Assembly (NCBI GenBank): GCA_977006965.1
Contig: OZ345382.1
Coordinates: 310,001-374,000, forward strand
Origin: Phymatolithon calcareum
Taxonomy: Eukaryota; Rhodophyta; Florideophyceae; Hapalidiales
DNA: 64,000 nucleotides
Reading direction: 5' to 3'
Shown: positions 57,417 through 64,000 of the stretch, in pieces
How the letters are laid out: every line of letters begins with the position of its first letter
Numbering within the stretch: the stretch's first letter is position 1
The notes under the pieces: generated by a model
Told to the model about the DNA's origin: nothing
The model's database searches: none
The model's input: only the letters and a program-made list of their open reading frames with translations
Program-made: the position numbers and the translations under genes

Positions 57417-57420
57417 CGCT

Positions 57421-58772
57421 ATGCGTCTGCAGTGTTGCATCCAGCCTGCGAGTGATGCCAAATGAGCTTGGGAATCCGAGAAGCTCATTGGACACTTTCT
57501 GTTATGGCAGTACATAATTGGCTAAGCAAAAAAAGTCCTCGCGCCATGGAAACTTTTTCTAGAAATTCTCAGCAGAGCTCTGCTTGGGTTCCTTGCAAAA
57601 TCGGGACAGCTAGAACACTTACTGATCCGCTCTTCGCATTTTGAAAACTGTTAGAGAGATGCAAGAACGTAGGTTACGTAAAAACCAAAAAAAATCAAAG
57701 AAAAGTGATGAAATAAGGAGCGTAGAGCACTTTTTGTAATTCTAATCTTGAAAAAGAATCGCCTACAAAGATGGACAATTATCTCGAAAAGGACTCTTTT
57801 ACTTTCTTATTGCCTCGGTCAAAAGTTTTGAATGGTTGTAGACTACAACAGGAATACTGCAAATTTGGTAAAATTGAACGTCTAGGTGGCAGAAAAGTTC
57901 GCGCCGCGAGACCAAAAGTTTTTTAAAATCGGCAAAGGAACAGGCGAAAAATATTGTAAAATTCACGTTGCGCCCCGACGAGAAGCTGAAACTGTTCGAA
58001 GGATACACAGTAAGCATTTTTCTGTAATGATTGATTAGAGCCGAACATTGGACACTTTTGCTGACTTCATATTTGAAAATATTTCACTTGTTTCTGCACA
58101 TTTTTTTGAAACTGGATGCAGTCCCGTCGGTGCAAACGATATAATTAAAATTTTCATCCAGTTTATGAGCATTATTTCTGCCAGTGAGAGCGCTTCAAAG
58201 ACGGGGAAGTAGGTAATTACTGAAATGACTACGTAGTTAGCCATATGGCTATATATTTACGAAAATGACCGCAAAGTACGTGTGGTGTTATGACATTGCT
58301 CTGTTCTGTCAGCATTCGGAATGTGGGGCAGCTGATTTTTGCCGGGTCAGAAAGTAAACTTTATTTATTGGCGAAATGAAATCTAAGAGGACTGCAGGGC
58401 CTGGACTATAATTGTCGTTCATAACCTATTTTTGGTTATATTTTTGAGTCCAAATTTTTTTGAAAAAGTACTTCGCGCCATGTTTATCTCTGTTGGCACG
58501 ACCGTTACCCTGGTTTGTTACATATCCCTCACGTAACGCGCCGTTGCTCGGTGGTCGAGCTTCGGCATGAGTGCGAAAGCCACATAGAGACTCTTGGTTG
58601 GACGAGCCCATTTTGAGTAACAAATAGCTGTGAAACTGGATTTTGAGTTGCGAAAAATGCCGAAACTAAATCCATTTAGTGCAGCATGGGTGGATATCGC
58701 GATATTTTTCGCGAAAAATTACAAGAAAGTTTGCTGCCGTCGCGAAAAGAGAGGGCAGAGGGACCACCATTA
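57421..58772. other. Gene-free DNA right of the transposon
   Basis: No supported gene; short frames without motifs. Confidence 0.4.
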
Positions 58773-59170
58773 CAGTCAGACCTCGATAAATGGATGGGCA
58801 ATGTGGAATGGTCCAATATTCTCAAAATCGAGGTTATTCTCAAGTCGAATTTTGAATCATAAGTTTTGGATCACACGTGTGCCGAACAGTAGCCATATTC
58901 TACTGTACTGTATGCCAATGGCAGGATAAACATGAAAAGTACTTACAGTATTCTATGAGTGAGGATATGCTCCGTGTACGCTAAACAAAATTATAACAAA
59001 ATTTAAGGTATGCCCCGTGACCTCGAACATGAAGTAATGCTCCTATCAAATATTCTAGAATCCTTTAATTTTCGTTAAATTTAGGCGGATACGGTATTCG
59101 TGGAGCACTCGATTATGCTGCTAACCGAGGTTATTCTAATAAAGAGGTTCCATTTATCGAGGTCTGACTG
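58773..59170. mobile_element. Tc1/mariner-type MITE, 398 bp, TA target duplication
   Basis: The ends are perfect 21-bp inverted repeats: CAGTCAGACCTCGATAAATG plus one base at the left (58773-58793) and the complement at 59150-59170. Further inverted pairing follows inward around CGAGGTTATTCT. TA flanks both sides (58771-58772 and 59171-59172). A CAG start and TA duplication are hallmarks of Tc1/mariner-pogo elements. There is no transposase inside, so it is non-autonomous. Confidence 0.85.
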
Positions 59171-59430
59171 TAGAATGGAGCAAAAACAATTTCGTAAAAG
59201 ATACTGTAGGAAAACTGAAGTAACGAATATTTTCGGGAATTGTGGCGTTACGGCACTTAATGTAACGGAACAAAGTGTGAAAGGACCTAGAAACTGGACC
59301 GTGGACGGTGTGCTGACAGAAATAATCAATATCATAATACCACACGTGCCTCGCGGTCATTATAGTAAATATATCAAACGACATGGTCATTTTAGTAATT
59401 TCCTCTTTATCTTTCAATACAGTGATTTGC
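59171..59430. other. Short gene-free spacer
   Basis: A plus-strand frame (59100-59708) crosses the MITE, this spacer and the next hairpin; it has no family features and is not taken as a gene. Confidence 0.4.
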
Positions 59431-59544
59431 ATCAATACACCCTTTCTGCTTCCCTCTGTGACGCACTGTACAGTACAGTACTGTGCGTCACAGGGGGTAG
59501 CAGAAAGTACTACGGTACTGTAGCACTGTTTCGGGTGTATCAAC
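59431..59544. repeat. Long hairpin centred on GTACAGTACAGTAC
   Basis: 59443-59506 folds back with about 30-base arms: TTTCTGCT-CCC and GTGACGCACTGTACAGTA pair with their complements, with only small interruptions. Outer arms ATCAATACACCC and GGGTGTAT extend the symmetry. It could be a short foldback element or a transcribed hairpin. Confidence 0.7.
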
Positions 59545-59744
59545 TTTTTCGTAATTTTGAAAACATTAATTCCACATTGCACTATCAAGTGGAACCTGCT
59601 ATACACTTAACTGGATCCAGTTACGTGCGTGTCAACAGGGAAATCAAAACTCTTCAGGTTTGTAACGAATTTGGCCCAGGCGATCATCGCCATATTTGTG
59701 TAATGTGAATGCATGTATGCATGCATCTGACTTGAAACGGTACC

Positions 59745-59869
59745 GTTTCTAGTCAGAAGAATTGATCGCCCTCACCGGGGGAGCACTGCACCATTTTGGC
59801 CCAAATCAACTAAATAACTATCGGGCCAAAATGTTGCCGTGCTCCCCTAGTGTAGTGCTGACTAGAAAC
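59745..59869. mobile_element. Foldback element about 180-300 bp upstream of the lipoxygenase start
   Basis: Left arm 59745-59802 (GTTTCTAGTCAG, later GGGGAGCACTGCACCATTTT) and right arm 59823-59869 (GGGCCAAAATG, GTGCTCCCC, CTGACTAGAAAC) are imperfect inverted repeats. The left boundary overlaps the perfect palindrome GAAACGGTACCGTTTC (59734-59749). Its position in the promoter region of the next gene is notable. Confidence 0.7.
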
Positions 59870-60047
59870 AGTCAATCCTGGTCAATTCTTTGTTTTAGAT
59901 CGAACCACGTAATGTAATCCAGTAGCAAGTCGAAGCTTCCAACGCCGTCTCCGATCGGGCGTCACCAACATTTAAGTGTCGTGATTCTTTTCTCTGCTGG
60001 CCTCCTCCGGACAACTATACTACAGTAAACTCGATCGACGATCAGCC

Positions 60048-61859
60048 ATGGTGAATCCGTCCCTTCCCCAAGGACTTTCTCCGGAAGAGCTCTACAAGCG
60101 GAAAGAGGAGCTGCAGAAAAACCAGGCCCTCTACACATATGAGTCCCCGGACACTATTCCGGCGGTCGCGTTCATCAAGGGCCCAGTTGACAAGCTTCCG
60201 GGCCAGTCTCCCACCTTCTGGTACAAACTGAAAGTCATTGTCGTCCAAACTTGGGTCTCGCTCAATTTCGCGGGATACAATCCCGGGCGCATATTGAATG
60301 CCGTGCGCAATCTTGCTAATCTATTTGTGAATCAGAATGACTCCAACGAAGTACAGAAGGCTTTGAAGAAAACGAGTGTCATCAACGACCCCAAGCCCCT
60401 TGCTGAAAAAGCTCTCAAGCGCATTGAAAAATCTCTTCAGCTCGAGATTTCCACATTTGATGAACACAATCCCGTTTACGAGCCCTACCGCGACATGTAC
60501 CGCCTTCTGCGCCTGCCTCCAATTGCTAACAACTTTCTCGATGATAGCGTGTTTGGACGCCTTCGTATCGCCGGCTACAACCCCTTGTCCCTCTTCCGGG
60601 TCATGGATCAGAAGCAGATGCCCTTCCATATCGACGAGGCTCAGATGCCGAATGATGGCGACAGGATTTCCCATGCCATTAGGGAAAAGCGTCTTTACGC
60701 TCTTGACCACTCCTTCATTGGGGGCTTGAAGCAGAAGCAAAACTCGGAAATGATACTTGTCCCTGTCAAAGCCCTCTTTGTCATTCCGCCTGGCGGTGGT
60801 GATCTATGGCCTCTCGCTATCGAGCTGCCCAACGAAGTCGTTTACCCTCCACGACAGCAATCCACGTCCAACTTCCGCTGGACCGTTGCTAAATTGGCAG
60901 TCAATAACGCGGATGCCCTGCACCATGAACTTATCGCCCATCTCGGTCGCACGCATTTGCTGGTGGAACCCTTTGTTGCAGCGACTATGCGCCAGCTGCC
61001 GTCAAATCATCCGCTGCACGTGCTTCTCACGCCGCATTTCGAGGGCACGGTATTCATCAACGACGCCGCGTCCACAAATCTCGTGGCGCCTGGCGGCAAT
61101 GTCGACAAAATTTTCGGCGGCGATATCACGGACGTCATGAAATGGGCGGGACAGCAGGTTGTGGATAACAAGTTCAACGAAAGTATGCCGGATGTGGAAA
61201 TGAAGAATCGCGGCGTCGATAGCGAAGCCCTGTACTTCCCTTATCGCGAGGACGCGCTCGAGCATTTCGCAGCTCTCCATGACTGGGTACATGATTATCT
61301 GTCTTACTATTACACGTCCGACCATGAAGTTACGACTGATATGGAGTTGCAGCGTTGGGTGGAAGAGCTGGTCGACCCGAAACGTGGGCGCGTGGCGGAC
61401 TTTGGCGAGGGCGGTAGTGGCCGCATCCGAACGGTTGCGTATCTCGCACGAGCGGTGACATTCGTTATTTTCTCGGCTTCTGTGCAGCACGCCTCGGTTA
61501 ATTTCCCGCAGAGAATTCTGATGACATTCGCCCCGGCTGTTGCTGGTGCATTGTGGACGCAAATTCCTAGCCATGACCAGGTGGTTGGAGTCTCATGGTG
61601 GCGAAACATGCTGACTCCGCTCACGGTTGCATTGGAGCAGGTGCAGTTCCTATCGTTGTTGGGTGGCGTGTACTACACCAAGCTTGGGAATTATAGACGC
61701 GGAGAGATGCCCAGGGATCAGGCCATATCGAATGCGCTGAATCAATACCGCAAGAAGCTGGCAAAGATCGACAGTAGGATCAAGCAGAGGGAGCGGAAAG
61801 AGATGCTGCCGTACGAGTACATGCGACCTGGGAATATTCCTCAGAGCATTAACATTTGA
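60048..61859 (+). CDS. Lipoxygenase (catalytic domain only, no PLAT domain)
   Basis: Lipoxygenases add O2 to polyunsaturated fatty acids to give hydroperoxides, the entry to oxylipin signalling and defence. This single-exon gene encodes 603 residues. The five iron ligands are all present: His298 and His303 in HELIAHLGRTH, His481 and Asn485 in QHASVN, and the C-terminal Ile603 (IPQSINI ends the protein). EPFVAATMRQL and HPLHVLLTPHF follow the first motif as in plant and animal enzymes. Ala341 (FINDAAS) aligns with the Coffa position, where Ala usually goes with S-stereospecificity. Plant and animal enzymes are usually 660-900 residues with an N-terminal PLAT/C2 domain; here the first 100 residues contain none, so the enzyme is short. 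The ATG at 60048 lies directly before NPSLPQGLSPEELYKR. No signal or transit peptide is obvious. Confidence 0.92.
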   Translation: MVNPSLPQGLSPEELYKRKEELQKNQALYTYESPDTIPAVAFIKGPVDKLPGQSPTFWYKLKVIVVQTWVSLNFAGYNPGRILNAVRNLANLFVNQNDSNEVQKALKKTSVINDPKPLAEKALKRIEKSLQLEISTFDEHNPVYEPYRDMYRLLRLPPIANNFLDDSVFGRLRIAGYNPLSLFRVMDQKQMPFHIDEAQMPNDGDRISHAIREKRLYALDHSFIGGLKQKQNSEMILVPVKALFVIPPGGGDLWPLAIELPNEVVYPPRQQSTSNFRWTVAKLAVNNADALHHELIAHLGRTHLLVEPFVAATMRQLPSNHPLHVLLTPHFEGTVFINDAASTNLVAPGGNVDKIFGGDITDVMKWAGQQVVDNKFNESMPDVEMKNRGVDSEALYFPYREDALEHFAALHDWVHDYLSYYYTSDHEVTTDMELQRWVEELVDPKRGRVADFGEGGSGRIRTVAYLARAVTFVIFSASVQHASVNFPQRILMTFAPAVAGALWTQIPSHDQVVGVSWWRNMLTPLTVALEQVQFLSLLGGVYYTKLGNYRRGEMPRDQAISNALNQYRKKLAKIDSRIKQRERKEMLPYEYMRPGNIPQSINI

Positions 61860-63160
61860 GTCGGTACAATCAAGTGTATTGATGAAAGGGGGTCGTAGGA
61901 AATAGGGCTGGAGACCAGTCATTCCGATGTGCAGTACAGCCGTCACCGAGGCTTTAGCGGTAAAAGCATGTAAAATCGACAGTTCGAATTATGGTGCAGA
62001 AACTCTGTCCAGGAGAGCTGATGTAATGTAATTTCCCCGTCATATGACTTGCTCAGAGAGCGGGAGGCATGATTCTCAGTGCTAAACTCATCCAATGCAC
62101 AGTACTTTTGCATGATGCAAGTCGAAAGGCAAGGGCAAGAGCGACCCTGACCTAATGCAGACTACCAGCTGACAGTGCAAATTGCAGCCTACCATACGGC
62201 TTAAGCGTTGATGAGTCAGTGCTAAAAAATTTCAGCGTGTTCCAGAGGAAAACAATTGTTTTACAAAAGCATAATACGAATTGCAGGAAAGAGAACTTCA
62301 ATTCCTACAGTCCAAGAATCGTGCGCAAGCCAAATCAGTTTTAAGACCAACAGGGAACAGAGCACGAGGGGAAGCGAATCAATTGACTCTCCTTCACGAA
62401 AAGGCAAGGACGAAGCGGATAGTGAATATCTCTCCAGATTTCATTCCTCCGGTGCCGAAGCCAGCCCTTCCGTGTTCTAATGCACTCAGTCGCCGGTTGG
62501 TGCCCTTTGAAAGATCATGGATGATGGTGAATTTCGCGATGAAATGAGCACATAGAACAGCTCTAGAGGATGAACGGGTGCTCGGTTCCACAGATGTGCG
62601 GCAACGGTTATCAAAGCATTCCCCGAATACTGTCTCCTCGGAGTTGGAAGATCCATGAAGTTTTCAGGTCCTTTAGAAATCTGAATTTATAATTGTTTTC
62701 CGTCAATTGGTACTGGATATAGCTCACTACCCTCTTCTATCATAAAAGTTGCTCTCGTTCAGTTCTCATGTATTAATCTGAACTTATGATCGGGCATTAA
62801 CAGAAAGCAAAGCCAGTTAGTTAGAGCCGCGTGTCCTTGCTTGCAGCCGGAAAACCGCAATCTTCCAAATTGCCGACTGGACTCAACCTCAAGACGATAC
62901 CTAAGGAGCTGAAGGTTGCAGCTGCATGCACCAAGAGTCATCTCTCTCGCCCGCCTTGCATCTCCTACCCACACCCACAACAGCGGCAAGCCCCGGTCAC
63001 TAAGGGTCTCTTAGATCCTGTCGACAGAACCAGGCAGTCACCTCGAATTGACCCGCCATCGCCCCTGCCAAACCCCTCACCTGGTCGAGCATTGCTCACA
63101 TGACGGATGCGACTTGAGCGGGAATAACACGAACCAGCAATCGATCCTTTCGTGTACGTA
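61860..63160. other. Intergenic, no gene seen
   Basis: Frames of 70-90 codons overlap without motifs. A weak tRNA-like string with AGTTCGAATT near 61981 and ATGTAATGTAATT near 62020 is too degraded to call. The last part is the promoter region of the amine oxidase gene. Confidence 0.4.
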
Positions 63161-64000
63161 ATGGCTGGCGGCACCTCGAAGAAGGCGCCATTCGTTGTCA
63201 TCGTCGGCGGCGGCGTAGCTGGACTTGTCGCGGCCCAGGCAGTGAAAAATGGCGGTGGTCGTCCGCTTGTCCTCGAGGCGCGCGCGCGTGTGGGCGGCCG
63301 CGTGCTTACTACCAGGCTCGGCGGTGCTCAAGTTCCATTTGCAACGCTTGCAAATCGCGGGCTTCCGGAAGGCTGTGGGTACGAAGCCGACGCACCAGCA
63401 GTGGATATAGGCGCCAGCGTGATGCACGGCTGTGGCGATGCCAATCAGTTCGTTTTGGAGCGTGCGTTTGCGGAGAAGATTCGTGCGCCTGTTGTCGCTG
63501 GCGGCACGGGGTACGAAAGCACTGAATGTGCGGCGTGGTTCGACTCGACAGGTCGCCGGATCCCTCAGAAGGAAATATCAACAATGCACAGAGTCGCCCG
63601 TCTTGCCAACCGCTACGTCGGTGGTGTGGCATACGCTGGCGATGACCCCGCGGCAAATTTGCGTGAGATTTTCAACATTGGTGTCGATCAAGTGATTCAA
63701 TTCCTTGGTAGGAGCCTGTCGAATCGCGAGACCTTGGTTCTGGAAAAAATACTTGCGCGAATGTACGGTTATTGTGCCCCGCTGAGCGAACTAGCGCTTT
63801 GCCAGACGGAAATGGTCGTGGATAAACGCACCGTGCATTTTCAAATCGGAATGCCGTATGATGAAGATGATCCGCCGAAGCCGGGCGAGCTGCAATTGCT
63901 CGACGAGAAGGAAATTGCCGCCGAGGCAAAGATGTGGGATAAGATCCTCAAGTCATCAACCCCACCGAAAACTCCCCGTGCCAGCATGCGCGGCGGTCCC
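63161..64000 (+). CDS. FAD-dependent amine oxidase (polyamine oxidase/LSD1-like), 5' part; runs off the right edge
   Basis: 280 codons are present, open to the last base. Residues 11-22 (FVVIVGGGVAGL) form the FAD-binding Rossmann turn, and Glu39 in LEARARVGGR is the ribose-binding Glu with the GGR signature of flavin amine oxidases. VDIGASVMHG (near 86-95) matches the 'D.GA.W.HG' motif of polyamine oxidases and LSD1-type enzymes. The catalytic and substrate domains lie past the window. The family oxidises polyamines, monoamines or methyl-lysine using FAD and O2; which of these applies cannot be told from this half. The ATG at 63161 is followed within nine codons by the Rossmann strand, so there is no room for a targeting peptide. 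Confidence 0.88.
   Translation, partial: MAGGTSKKAPFVVIVGGGVAGLVAAQAVKNGGGRPLVLEARARVGGRVLTTRLGGAQVPFATLANRGLPEGCGYEADAPAVDIGASVMHGCGDANQFVLERAFAEKIRAPVVAGGTGYESTECAAWFDSTGRRIPQKEISTMHRVARLANRYVGGVAYAGDDPAANLREIFNIGVDQVIQFLGRSLSNRETLVLEKILARMYGYCAPLSELALCQTEMVVDKRTVHFQIGMPYDEDDPPKPGELQLLDEKEIAAEAKMWDKILKSSTPPKTPRASMRGGP

Larger units (their letters stand above)
47287..57420. mobile_element. 10-kb DNA transposon, CACTA-like organisation, three ORFs
   Basis: Two AT-rich clusters bound this region: about 47287-47480 on the left and 57264-57416 on the right. Each carries several copies of GATAGGA/TCCTATC. The clusters share the 17-mer GATAGGATTTTTCCTAT in inverted orientation (47307-47323 and, as its complement, 57344-57360), about 18-19 bases inward of another GATAG. 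Repeated short motifs near both ends in inverted orientation are the subterminal binding sites of CACTA/En-Spm-like elements. Between them are a transposase-like gene, a divergent 451-codon frame and a 595-codon gene. CACTG occurs just outside both clusters (47258 and, inverted, about 57430), a possible terminus, but without a matching target duplication. Exact ends are therefore uncertain. Confidence 0.6.

Noticed and set aside
47258-57432. CACTG at both outer edges as definite transposon termini
   Set aside because: The two ends share only a few bases beyond CACTG and no matching 3-bp target duplication is visible; kept only as a possibility.
59100-59708. 202-codon plus-strand frame
   Set aside because: Starts inside the mariner-type MITE and crosses a long hairpin; not a gene.
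61002-61574. 190-codon minus-strand frame
   Set aside because: Antisense to the lipoxygenase.
61935-62030. tRNA-like string with AGTTCGAATT and ATGTAATGTAATT tail
   Set aside because: No acceptor or T-stem pairing, weak A box, and no flanking duplication; too degraded to call a SINE.
1-64000. CRISPR arrays, rRNA genes, bacterial operons
   Set aside because: No regular spaced repeats, no rRNA signatures, and gene content is eukaryotic.

Overview
This is nuclear DNA of a eukaryote with compact, intron-poor genes, most likely a red alga (Rhodophyta, Chondrus-like florideophyte). The organism call is an inference. It rests on conserved eukaryotic genes read as single uninterrupted frames (coatomer gamma, ANTH/AP180 clathrin adaptor, DUF1995 plastid-type protein, lipoxygenase, FAD amine oxidase). 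It also rests on small GC-rich gene islands separated by AT-richer DNA full of decayed transposons.

Left island (1-13.2 kb): the 5' part of coatomer gamma runs off the left edge on the minus strand. It is divergent from an AP180-like ANTH adaptor gene (1771-3948). A DUF1995 gene follows on the minus strand (5939-6676), then a second gene (8621-9313) that is a paralog of only the C-terminal tail of the ANTH protein. A secreted/membrane protein of unknown family sits at 11757-13187 on the minus strand. Two short pieces of one LINE family lie in this island (5163-5406, 10952-11475), each with target-site duplications.

Middle (about 13-47 kb): no intact host gene is visible. The stretch holds decayed copies of several mobile families: a degenerate coding-like inverted repeat (17-18.5 kb), three copies of an element whose inverted ends carry the palindrome CCCTCAATTGAGGG (25.8-27.3, 41.25-43.18, 43.36-45.31 kb), and copia-like LTR retroelement fragments (30.6-31.6 and 35.3-35.8 kb). 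It also holds a 430-bp tRNA-derived SINE with a 12-bp target duplication (38259-38688) and a third, longer LINE copy (39539-41018). The LINE and SINE both sit inside one broken minus-strand gene (41059 to 37609); removing the LINE and one copy of its short duplication rejoins the reading frame. A 332-bp MITE with long inverted ends is nested in one palindrome-ended element.

Large transposon (about 47.29-57.42 kb): a 1426-codon transposase-like gene (minus strand), a divergent 451-codon frame and a 595-codon coiled-coil protein lie between two AT-rich clusters of the motif GATAGGA/TCCTATC. This layout recalls the subterminal repeats of CACTA/En-Spm-like elements.

Right island (57.4-64 kb): a Tc1/mariner-type MITE with TA duplications and two foldback sequences lie just upstream of a PLAT-less lipoxygenase with all five expected iron ligands (60048-61859). 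A flavin amine oxidase gene starts at 63161 and runs off the right edge. No functional tRNA, rRNA or CRISPR array was found. All calls come from reading the sequence by eye; no database or alignment program was used.
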